This document shows, one piece after another, positions 1 to 5,475 of a stretch of 7,455 nucleotides of DNA (position 1 is the stretch's first letter; each line of letters opens with the position of its first letter). The DNA comes from Deltaproteobacteria bacterium (GTDB lineage Bacteria > Desulfobacterota > Binatia > Binatales > Binataceae), in contig PMOH01000070.1 of assembly GCA_003161515.1 (NCBI GenBank), forward strand, positions 1 through 7,455. The letters are read 5' to 3'. The translations under genes and the position numbers were made by a program. Under the pieces are notes generated by a model, which saw only the letters and a program-made list of their open reading frames with translations, was not told where the DNA came from and searched no databases.

Positions 1-207
1 CGGCAGGAGGATGCGCTTTATATCGTCGTGGTCCCGGAACTGAACGGGCTCGGTCCGCAGATGGTCAACGAGCTGAATTTGTGGCTGATGAAAAATGCGA
101 ACGTGCCACCTACGGTGGATTTGGTTAAAGCGTGCGCGTCGATCGCTTGTGTTCGGTTCAACTACAACAATATGCCGTCGCAGGCCTGGAATGAGTGTAA
201 GGAGTAA
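1..207 (+). CDS. C-terminal fragment of an unrecognised protein (5' end outside window)
   Basis: Reading frame 1 is open from the first base to a TAA at 205-207, giving 68 visible residues. The start lies upstream of the window. The fragment has a hydrophobic strand-like stretch (LYIVVVPEL, residues 6-14), an amphipathic middle and a tail with three cysteines at visible residues 45, 50 and 66, ending NECKE. I recognise no family motif, so no function is given. The cysteines could point to an exported disulfide-bonded protein, but that is inference and no signal sequence is visible. The gene is followed within 20 bp by a hairpin block rather than by a canonical T-tailed terminator. The continuous frame and ordinary amino-acid composition support real coding, but the fragment is short. 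Confidence 0.6.
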   Translation, partial: RQEDALYIVVVPELNGLGPQMVNELNLWLMKNANVPPTVDLVKACASIACVRFNYNNMPSQAWNECKE

Positions 208-222
208 TTCACTTTATCTGAT

Positions 223-296
223 GTGAAACCCTTCGCGGGTTTCACGCTTCCGCGGCAGGGGTGACCCCTGCACCCAGTGAAAAGAAAAGTGAAAAG
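223..296. repeat. Double hairpin plus direct repeat block, REP-like
   Basis: Two perfect inverted repeats lie close together. The first is GTGAAACCC (223-231) / GGGTTTCAC (237-245), a 9-bp stem with a 5-nt loop. The second is GCAGGGG (255-261) / CCCCTGC (265-271), a 7-bp stem with a 3-nt loop. They are followed by two copies of AGTGAAAAG at 276-284 and 288-296. No T-tract follows either hairpin on the plus strand, and none follows in the minus direction, so this is not a standard intrinsic terminator, although the hairpins could still help end the upstream transcript or protect its 3' end. The arrangement suits a dispersed extragenic palindromic element. Only one copy is in the window, so its repeated nature is inferred. 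Confidence 0.5.
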
Positions 297-335
297 TACT
301 AATCGCAAAATGGCGACGGCCTGAACGGTGGTCTT

Positions 336-347
336 GAACGATCGTTC
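336..347. promoter_or_regulatory. 12-bp perfect palindrome GAACGATCGTTC, candidate repressor operator
   Basis: GAACGATCGTTC reads the same on both strands and lies 57 bp before the ATG of the VOC gene, where a promoter would be expected. Palindromes of this kind are typical TetR/AcrR-family operators. A TTGAAC at 334-339 could act as a -35 element overlapping it, but no good -10 hexamer follows at 16-18 bp, so the promoter is not called. No regulator gene is visible in the window, so any repressor would be encoded elsewhere. Confidence 0.4.
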
Positions 348-390
348 TGGAATTCTCGATTTGGCCGTGTTAGTAGATTGGTGACGGGAC

Positions 391-396
391 AGGAGG
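391..396 (+). promoter_or_regulatory. Ribosome binding site of the VOC gene
   Basis: A perfect AGGAGG lies 8 nt before the ATG at 405. It decides that start against the in-frame TTG at 378 and GTG at 381, both of which lie upstream of this site. Confidence 0.85.
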
Positions 397-404
397 CGCG
401 GCTT

Positions 405-971
405 ATGAAACGCACTGGCGTCCATCACCTGGGGTTGGCGACGCTCGATATCGAGCGCACGGTCGAGTTCTACACCACGAAATTGGGCTGGGAAGTCGCG
501 TGGGCCGACATTATCGAGACGGCCGGCGGGGGCAAGATCAAGCACGTCTTTCTTAACACCGGCGACGGCAGCCTGGTCGCGTTTATGTGTCCGGAAAAAG
601 TTCCGGGCGTGCCGACCGAGTGGGCGACCGATATCAACAGCGCGCAGGGATTGCCGGGTGCTTTTTACCATTTCGCGTTCCATTGCGACGACGTCAAGGA
701 GCTCGAAGCCAAGCGCGAAGAGCTGATCGGAAAGGGCATCGAGGTGACGGCGGTGGTGGACCACGAATGGTGCCGATCGATCTATTTTCGCGATCCCAAC
801 GGGCTGCTGCTTGAATATTGCGCGACCGTGCGCGCGTTCACCGCGGAAGACAAGATCATGCGGCATCACGATCAGCCGGGACCGATGGTGAGTGATCCTG
901 AGGACGCGAAGAAAGTCCACCGGATACTGATGGGGCCGCAGGCTGCGAAGGTGAATCGCACGCCGGTTTGA
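405..971 (+). CDS. VOC-superfamily protein (glyoxalase / extradiol dioxygenase fold)
   Basis: The product is a 188-residue cytosolic protein of the vicinal oxygen chelate superfamily, metal enzymes that include glyoxalase I, extradiol dioxygenases and resistance proteins. Two beta-alpha-beta-beta-beta halves are recognisable. Residues 5-60 open with GVHHLGLATLDIERTVEFY, and residues 85-141 carry YHFAFHCDDVKELE and end in RDPNGLLLEY. The expected metal ligands are present: His8, His89 and Glu137. The RDPNG-LLLEY ending resembles dioxygenase and glyoxalase-like members. A tail of about 48 residues follows the fold, charged and without recognised motifs. The ATG at 405 is set by AGGAGG 8 nt upstream. 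The gene appears to be a single transcription unit, with a palindromic operator candidate before it and a strong terminator after it. Substrate cannot be told from sequence, and neither glyoxalase nor ring-cleavage activity should be assumed. Confidence 0.88.
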   Translation: MKRTGVHHLGLATLDIERTVEFYTTKLGWEVAWADIIETAGGGKIKHVFLNTGDGSLVAFMCPEKVPGVPTEWATDINSAQGLPGAFYHFAFHCDDVKELEAKREELIGKGIEVTAVVDHEWCRSIYFRDPNGLLLEYCATVRAFTAEDKIMRHHDQPGPMVSDPEDAKKVHRILMGPQAAKVNRTPV

Positions 972-995
972 ACGCTACAGATTGCGATCAAAATG

Positions 996-1030
996 AGCGG
1001 CTGGCGATTCGCCGGCCGCTTTTCTTTTTT
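996..1030 (+). terminator. Intrinsic terminator after the VOC gene
   Basis: An 11-bp stem (996-1006 with 1010-1020, one T-G wobble) has a 3-nt ATT loop and is followed at once by TTTTCTTTTTT through 1030. It begins 24 nt after the VOC stop and separates that gene from the nitroreductase. The nitroreductase therefore probably has its own promoter in the 58 bp between this tract and its ATG, though I see no convincing hexamers there. Confidence 0.9.
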
Positions 1031-1075
1031 CACACCGGGATGCCATTCTCCGGCTGAGCATTAATCAATCCAACC

Positions 1076-1080
1076 AGGAG
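1076..1080 (+). promoter_or_regulatory. Ribosome binding site of the nitroreductase gene
   Basis: AGGAG lies 8 nt before the ATG at 1089. It supports that start over the in-frame TTG at 1083. Confidence 0.8.
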
Positions 1081-1088
1081 TTTTGACG

Positions 1089-1769
1089 ATGGCAGAGATT
1101 GGACTTTTCGAGGCAATTTACTCGGCGCGATCGCTCAGGCGCTTCAAGCCCGATCCGGTTCCCGACGAAGTGATCACCAAGGTGCTCGATGCGGCGATTC
1201 GTGCGCCGTCGGGCAGCAATCAGCAGAGTTGGGAGTTCGTGGTTATCAAGGATGCGGCGCAGCGCAAGAAGATTGGCGCGGTGTATCAGAAGGGCGGCGC
1301 AATTTTGAGGGCGCTCTACACCGACCGGGTCAAGCCCGAGCATATGAGCGAGGACACCTACAAAAAACTGATGGCGTCGGCGTACTACCTTATCGATCAT
1401 ATGGCTGACGCGCCGGTGCTGCTGATCGTATGCCTGAAGCAGGTTCCGATGGCGGGGCCGCCGCCCAAGCTGCCGCCAGAGGTGGCCGCGGCGATGAAAA
1501 GCCAGGCGCGGATCTCGGGCTCGAGCATCTATCCCGCGGTGCAGAACATTATTCTCGCGTGTCGCGGACTCGGTCTCGGCACGGTGCTGACGACGATTCA
1601 CACGTTCTTCGAGGACGAGGTGAAACAGATACTGGGGCTGCCGCCGGAAGTGATGACGTACGCGCTGATGCCGATCGGATACCCGCAAGGGAAGTTCGGG
1701 CCGATCAAGCGGCGGCCGGTGAGTGAGGTCGCGTATTTGGATAGTTACGGGAAGCATTGGAAGGGGTGA
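1089..1769 (+). CDS. Nitroreductase-family FMN-dependent oxidoreductase
   Basis: This 226-residue protein is of usual length for the nitroreductase family, homodimeric FMN flavoproteins that use NAD(P)H to reduce nitro groups, quinones, enones or related substrates. The N-terminus carries the phosphate-binding ARSLRRFKPDPVP motif (residues 13-25). The flavin-binding RAPSGSNQQSWEF follows at 38-50. The C-terminal half shows IYPAVQNIILACRGLGLGTVLTT (147-169) and the MPIGYPQGKFGPIKRRPVSE segment (194-213), where the arginines typically contact FMN. A Pro-rich insertion, GPPPKLPPE (123-131), marks the variable substrate-pocket region. The physiological substrate is unknown. The upstream terminator suggests independent transcription. 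The stop codon lies only 3 bp from the stop of the convergent lipoprotein gene, with no terminator between them. Confidence 0.93.
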   Translation: MAEIGLFEAIYSARSLRRFKPDPVPDEVITKVLDAAIRAPSGSNQQSWEFVVIKDAAQRKKIGAVYQKGGAILRALYTDRVKPEHMSEDTYKKLMASAYYLIDHMADAPVLLIVCLKQVPMAGPPPKLPPEVAAAMKSQARISGSSIYPAVQNIILACRGLGLGTVLTTIHTFFEDEVKQILGLPPEVMTYALMPIGYPQGKFGPIKRRPVSEVAYLDSYGKHWKG

Positions 1770-1772
1770 GCG

Positions 1773-2213
1773 TCAGTCGCGTTCGTTCCTTAAATCTTCG
1801 GTGACTTTGCCGGCGAGGTGGCGGACCTGGTCGTGTTGCGAGAGTAGTGACGCGAGCACGGCGGGGTCGGGCTTGCCGCCGAGGCGATACTCGTCGGCGG
1901 CGTGGGCGAATTTCTCGTAGGTGTTGAGCAGCTTTACGAAATCGCGATGCGACGGCCGCGACGCCTCGCGCGGAGTCGAAGATGAAAACGCGTTAGCCTT
2001 GTTGAAGGCGTAGTAAAATTCGCCCATTTCCTCGGACGACAGTTGGCGATCGTCGAGCTTGAAATATGTGCGGCAGTAATCGGCGAGCTTGTCGGACATG
2101 TCGGACAGCAGCGACACGTTGGCGGCGATGGTGCGGCGATAGTCGGAGGAATAGCATCCGCTCGATGCGGCGACAGCTATCGTAAGCACAAGAAAAAAAG
2201 CGGGCCGGCGCAT
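1773..2213 (-). CDS. Small putative lipoprotein of unknown function
   Basis: The product is 146 residues long and matches no family I recognise. The N-terminus is a short lipoprotein-type signal: two arginines (MRRP), a hydrophobic core FFLVLTIAVAA, and a lipobox-like SSGC with Cys20 as the predicted lipidated residue. The -3 position is Ser rather than the preferred Leu, so the lipobox is weak. The mature part looks largely helical and polar, with FYYAFNKANAF around residues 66-76 and long helices to the end, suggesting a periplasm-facing envelope protein. The ATG at 2213 was chosen because it places the signal at the N-terminus; in-frame extension upstream would bury it inside the coding region of the hydrolase. 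No good Shine-Dalgarno is present, and the start codon lies in the loop of the upstream gene's terminator hairpin. The gene is same-strand and 44 bp downstream of the hydrolase, so co-transcription by readthrough is possible. Confidence 0.68.
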   Translation of the reverse strand: MRRPAFFLVLTIAVAASSGCYSSDYRRTIAANVSLLSDMSDKLADYCRTYFKLDDRQLSSEEMGEFYYAFNKANAFSSSTPREASRPSHRDFVKLLNTYEKFAHAADEYRLGGKPDPAVLASLLSQHDQVRHLAGKVTEDLRNERD

Positions 2214-2223
2214 ACCGGCCCGC
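2193..2223 (-). terminator. Intrinsic terminator of the dienelactone hydrolase gene, overlapping the next start codon
   Basis: On the minus strand a perfect 9-bp GC-only stem GCGGGCCGG / CCGGCCCGC (plus coordinates 2215-2223 and 2200-2208) with a 6-nt loop is followed by seven T residues (2199-2193). It begins 34 nt after the hydrolase stop. The loop contains the ATG of the downstream lipoprotein (2213-2211), and the descending arm and T-tract encode its residues 2-7. Confidence 0.85.
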
Positions 2224-2257
2224 CGAAATAATTTCAACAAGACACGTCCACGCAATT

Positions 2258-2986
2258 TCAGCCGAGATACTCTTTGAAGAAGGCAATCGTGCGCGCCCAC
2301 GCTTCTTTCGAATGCACGGGATGGAACGACGGGCGATCGTCGCACATGAAGCCGTGGTCGGCGTCGGGATAGAAGACTACCTCGGCCGGCTTGCCGGCTT
2401 TCTTGAGCGCGTCGCGGAATTCATCGACTTCCGTGATCGGAATGAAGGCGTCCTTGCCGCCAAAAAACGCCAGTACCGTGGCCTTGAGGCCGTCGACGTA
2501 TTCGATCGGCGGCTTGACGCCCGCTTGCCGCGATTTGACGATCCCGCCGCCGTAGAACGGCACGGTGGCTCTGACAGCGGGATTGCGGCATGCGGTCATG
2601 AACGCCACGCGTCCGCCCATGCAGAATCCGGTGGTGCCGAACGCGGGTTTTACCGCTTCCTTCATTGCTTTGAGGTGATCGATCGCGGCGCCCATGTCGG
2701 CGACGATTTGATCGTCGTTGACGGAGCCCATCAGGCGAAAGGCGCCGGGCAAATCGTTGTAGCCGACGACGTTGTTGGGTTGGCGAAAATAAAGATTGGG
2801 CGAGATGGCGACGAAACCTTCGGACGCGAATTGATTGGTGATGCGCTTGATCTGGTCGTTGAGCCCGAACGCTTCCATCACGACGACCAGCGCTGGATAA
2901 GGACCACCGGACGCCGGACGCGCGAGATGCGCGGGCATATTCTCGGCGCCGGTGCGAATCGATACTTCACTCGAAACTACTTCCAT
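2258..2986 (-). CDS. Dienelactone hydrolase family protein (alpha/beta hydrolase)
   Basis: This 242-residue cytosolic enzyme has the length and motifs of the dienelactone hydrolase family, which in the classic case opens 4-carboxymethylenebut-2-en-4-olide in the chlorocatechol branch of aromatic degradation. The catalytic triad is visible: Cys122 in GFCMGG, Asp179 in FGGKDAFIP and His211 in DADHGFMC. Glu38 in VVVMEAFGLND corresponds to the conserved glutamate that activates the cysteine. The ATG at 2986 is fixed by GGAGGT seven nt upstream; longer in-frame versions lack a site and have an atypical N-terminus. A strong intrinsic terminator follows. No catechol dioxygenase, cycloisomerase or maleylacetate reductase is nearby, so the true substrate may be another ester or lactone. 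The family call is secure, the substrate is not. Confidence 0.93.
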   Translation of the reverse strand: MEVVSSEVSIRTGAENMPAHLARPASGGPYPALVVVMEAFGLNDQIKRITNQFASEGFVAISPNLYFRQPNNVVGYNDLPGAFRLMGSVNDDQIVADMGAAIDHLKAMKEAVKPAFGTTGFCMGGRVAFMTACRNPAVRATVPFYGGGIVKSRQAGVKPPIEYVDGLKATVLAFFGGKDAFIPITEVDEFRDALKKAGKPAEVVFYPDADHGFMCDDRPSFHPVHSKEAWARTIAFFKEYLG

Positions 2987-2993
2987 AGCTGAG

Positions 2994-2999
2994 ACCTCC
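2994..2999 (-). promoter_or_regulatory. Ribosome binding site of the dienelactone hydrolase gene
   Basis: GGAGGT on the minus strand lies 7 nt before the ATG at 2986. It selects that start over in-frame codons further upstream. Confidence 0.85.
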
Positions 3000-3096
3000 G
3001 TTGAGAGATTCGCGTCCGCGAAATGAGCGGGTCGCGATCGCGGATCGCGTTTGAGGGAGACGAACGACCCGGCCATCTTTGTCGCATACGAGGAGG

Positions 3097-3112
3097 TCTC
3101 GCTCAAGCGAGA
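3097..3112. promoter_or_regulatory. Near-perfect 16-bp dyad in the divergent spacer
   Basis: TCTCGCT-CA-AGCGAGA forms two 7-bp half-sites around a 2-bp centre, in the 248-bp spacer between the divergent hydrolase and rhomboid genes (2987-3234). It could be an operator serving either gene. It could also be chance, given the GC-rich sequence. Nothing else in the spacer is clear: I see no convincing -35/-10 pair on either strand. Confidence 0.3.
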
Positions 3113-3234
3113 ATGTTCGGACGGGCGCCGCATAAGAAAATCTCACAGTGGAGCAGCGGCCGTCTCGCGCGCGCAGGCAGTGCGCCGGTAGTATTGCAGC
3201 GGTCGAGCACCTCGCGTGCACGGCCTGATTCCCG

Positions 3235-3936
3235 ATGATCCCGCTTCGCGATAACGCCGCGCTGCGCCGCCTGACGCCGATCAACCTCGCGCTGATCTTC
3301 GCGAACGTTGCGGTGTTCGTTTACGAACTGTCGCTCGGCCCGCGCGTGGCGGCGTTCGTCGAGCGATTTGCGCTGGTGCCGGCGGCGGTGACGCGAGCGC
3401 TGTCGAGCGGTAACTATCGCGGAGCCGGCGCGCTCGCGCCGTTGATGACGACGGTCACCTCGATGTTTATTCACGGCGGTTTGTGGCACGTCGCGGGCAA
3501 TATGCTGTACCTGTTCATCTTCGGTGCGGCGGTCGAATATCGGATGGGCGCATTGCGCTACCTGATTTTCTATTTCGCCGCCGGAATAGCCGCTTCGCTC
3601 GCGACGGTGTGGATTGCGCCGGAGTCGAGCGTGCCGGTGATTGGCGCGAGCGGCGCGATCGCGGGCGTGCTCGGCGCATATTTCATTTTTTATCCGCGCG
3701 CGCGCGTTCTGACGATACTGCCGATTTTTGTTTTCATTCAGTTCATCGAAATCCCGGCGGTCATCTACCTGTTCGTCTGGTTCGCGGTGCAGCTCTATGC
3801 GGGACTGCAACAGAGCGGGCGCGCGGCAGTGATGGGCGGGGTCGCGTGGTGGGCGCACGTCGGCGGCTTCATGTTCGGGGTCGCGATGGGCCCGATACTC
3901 GCAATCAATCGCCCGACGCGCCGGCGATCGCGCTAG
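3235..3936 (+). CDS. Rhomboid-family intramembrane serine protease
   Basis: This 233-residue membrane protein carries the full catalytic set of rhomboids, which cleave transmembrane segments of substrates within the bilayer. The serine is Ser139 in GASG and the partner His208 is in AHVGGFMFG. The oxyanion-side HxxxN is present as His85 and Asn89 in HGGLWHVAGNMLYLF. Hydrophobic segments lie at about 15-32, 82-100, 107-127, 134-153, 161-191 (one long or two short) and 203-224, consistent with six or seven helices, followed by a basic tail (RPTRRRSR) expected on the cytoplasmic side. The opening MIPLRDN is typical of one rhomboid subgroup and fixes the start at 3235, although no good Shine-Dalgarno precedes it. 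Its ATG overlaps the stop of a short upstream reading frame (ATGA). Substrates are unknown. dnaB follows 141 bp downstream on the same strand. Confidence 0.94.
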   Translation: MIPLRDNAALRRLTPINLALIFANVAVFVYELSLGPRVAAFVERFALVPAAVTRALSSGNYRGAGALAPLMTTVTSMFIHGGLWHVAGNMLYLFIFGAAVEYRMGALRYLIFYFAAGIAASLATVWIAPESSVPVIGASGAIAGVLGAYFIFYPRARVLTILPIFVFIQFIEIPAVIYLFVWFAVQLYAGLQQSGRAAVMGGVAWWAHVGGFMFGVAMGPILAINRPTRRRSR

Positions 3937-3998
3937 CCAGCTGTGCATCGACTGTGGACGGTGTGGTGACAACCGTTGGCTGATGGCGGGTGTAATTG

Positions 3999-4027
3999 TT
4001 GTGCGTGGTGAAGGTATCGGAAATAAT
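3999..4027 (+). promoter_or_regulatory. Possible sigma-70-type promoter for dnaB
   Basis: AATAAT at 4022-4027 matches five of six bases of the -10 consensus. Seventeen bp upstream is TTGTGC (3999-4004), which matches only TTG of the -35. It would give a leader of roughly 45 nt before the dnaB start. There is no terminator between the rhomboid gene and dnaB, so readthrough from upstream is equally possible. Confidence 0.25.
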
Positions 4028-4063
4028 CGGCGCTCCTGAGATTGTTGGACGCGCGGTGGGTTG

Positions 4064-4070
4064 AGGAGGT
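4064..4070 (+). promoter_or_regulatory. Ribosome binding site of dnaB
   Basis: AGGAGGT lies 7 nt before a GTG at 4078. It decides that start against the TTG codons at 4042 and 4045, whose extension would contain this site inside the coding region. Confidence 0.85.
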
Positions 4071-4077
4071 AGAGGCA

Positions 4078-5460
4078 GTGGCGGTTTCGTCGGACGATAT
4101 TCTAAAGCGCGTTCCCCCGCAAAATCTCGAAGCAGAACAGTCCGTGCTGGGCGCGATTCTGCTCGACAACGACGCGATTAATCATTCGCTCGAAATTCTT
4201 TCGGACGAAGATTTTTATCGCGAGTCGCATCGGCAGATCTTCCGCGCGATGGCGGAGCTTACCGATCACAGCCAGCCGGTCGATGCGATCACGCTGACCG
4301 ACGCGCTGCGCACACGCGGCGTACTCGAGCAGATCGGCGGGCCGGCATACATCGCGGAGCTGGCGTCGATTGTGCCGACGGCTGCGAACGTCGCGCACTA
4401 CGCGCGAATCGTGCACGACAAGGCGGTGCTGCGGAGCCTCGGATCGATCGCGACCGACATCGCGAGCTCGTCGTACGAGGCACCGGCGGACGTAGATAAC
4501 TTCCTGGACGAAGCCGAGCATCGCATCTTCGAGATTTCCGAAAAGCGGATTAAGCCGTCGTTCCACACGATGCCCCCGCTGACCAAGGAGGCGCTGAGGA
4601 TCCTCGAGCGACTGTACGAAAATCGCGAGATGATCACCGGCGTGCCGAGCGGATTCATCGATCTCGATCGAATCACGGCGGGCTTCCAGCCGTCGGACCT
4701 GGTGATCATCGCGGCGCGTCCCAGTATGGGCAAAACGGCGCTCGCGCTGAATATTGCGGCGTACGCGGCGATAGAAGCGGACAAGCCTGTAGGGGTCGCA
4801 CTGTTTTCGCTGGAAATGTCGAAGGAGCAGCTCGTGCTGCGCATGCTTTGCTCCGAGGCGCGGGTGGACAGCGCCCGTGCGCGGCAGGGATTCCTCGGCG
4901 AGCGCGACTTTCCCAAGCTCGCGCAGGCGGCCGCGCGTCTATCGGAAGCCAACATCTATATAGATGACTCGTCGGACACCACGTCTATCACGCTCAAAGC
5001 GAAATGCCGCCGTCTCAAGCGCGAACGCGACAAGAACCTCGGCCTGATAATCATCGACTATATTCAGCTGATGAGATCCGCACGCCCCGGCGAAAATCGC
5101 GAAAAAGAAATCGCGGAGATTTCGCGCTCGCTCAAGGGGCTTGCGAAGGAGCTAAAGATCCCGGTGATCGCGCTGTCGCAGCTCAACCGGCAGGTCGAGT
5201 CGCGCGAGAATCGGCGCCCGATGCTGGCCGACTTGCGCGAGTCGGGCGCTATAGAGCAGGACGCCGACGTGATCGCGTTCATCTATCGCGAGGAAATGTA
5301 CAAGGGCAAGGAGAGCAAGGAGCCGGGGGTCGCCGAAATTATCGTCGCCAAGCAGCGTAACGGTCCCACCGACACAGCGAAGCTCACGTACATCAATCAC
5401 TACACGCGCTTCGAGAACTACACGCCGGAAACGGGGGTGTTCGAAGATACCGGCGTTTAA
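4078..5460 (+). CDS. dnaB: Replicative DNA helicase DnaB
   Basis: The 460-residue product is the hexameric, ATP-driven helicase that unwinds the chromosome at the replication fork. The N-terminal domain (about 10-112) begins with the typical RVPPQNLEAEQSVLGAILLD and carries the primase-interacting helical collar; a linker runs to about 180. The RecA-like domain has Walker A ARPSMGKT (213-220), the catalytic glutamate Glu246 in LFSLEMS, Walker B LIIIDYIQLM with Asp327, the sensor/DNA-binding segment ALSQLNRQVESR (365-376), and the arginine-finger region AKQRNGPTDTA (Arg427). The last motif usually reads NGPTG or NGPIG; here Asp replaces that Gly, which is minor. There is no intein and the length is normal. 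Translation starts at GTG 4078 with a strong ribosome binding site. The common rpsF-rpsR-rplI neighbours are not immediately upstream; a rhomboid gene takes that place. The gene converges on the SDR gene with 15 bp between stops. Confidence 0.98.
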   Translation: MAVSSDDILKRVPPQNLEAEQSVLGAILLDNDAINHSLEILSDEDFYRESHRQIFRAMAELTDHSQPVDAITLTDALRTRGVLEQIGGPAYIAELASIVPTAANVAHYARIVHDKAVLRSLGSIATDIASSSYEAPADVDNFLDEAEHRIFEISEKRIKPSFHTMPPLTKEALRILERLYENREMITGVPSGFIDLDRITAGFQPSDLVIIAARPSMGKTALALNIAAYAAIEADKPVGVALFSLEMSKEQLVLRMLCSEARVDSARARQGFLGERDFPKLAQAAARLSEANIYIDDSSDTTSITLKAKCRRLKRERDKNLGLIIIDYIQLMRSARPGENREKEIAEISRSLKGLAKELKIPVIALSQLNRQVESRENRRPMLADLRESGAIEQDADVIAFIYREEMYKGKESKEPGVAEIIVAKQRNGPTDTAKLTYINHYTRFENYTPETGVFEDTGV

Positions 5461-5475
5461 AAAAAATTGTTCGGA

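Noticed and set aside
162..920. Long minus-strand open frame of 252 codons opposite the VOC gene
   Set aside because: It is antisense to a clearly coding gene, runs through the hairpin repeat block, and its translation is Arg/His-rich with no recognisable domain. It is a shadow of codon bias in GC-rich DNA.
1065..1757. 230-codon minus-strand frame opposite the nitroreductase gene
   Set aside because: Antisense shadow. The plus-strand frame has all nitroreductase motifs and a good ribosome binding site, while the minus frame is Arg-rich without motifs.
1773..2345. Longer version of the lipoprotein starting at 2345
   Set aside because: It would add 44 residues overlapping the hydrolase gene in another frame and bury the signal sequence and lipobox internally.
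3103..3972. 289-codon minus-strand frame opposite the rhomboid gene
   Set aside because: Its extreme Arg/Glu/His content and lack of any domain mark it as the complement of hydrophobic rhomboid codons.
4042..4077. TTG start for dnaB at 4042
   Set aside because: The added residues do not resemble DnaB N-termini and would place the strong AGGAGGT inside the coding region. GTG 4078 has ideal spacing.
5422..5466. Inverted repeat ACGCCGG / CCGGCGT at the dnaB 3' end followed by an A-tract
   Set aside because: The loop is 21 nt, the stem only 7 bp, and the tract on the dnaB strand is A rather than T. It does not make a convincing terminator for dnaB or for the convergent SDR gene.
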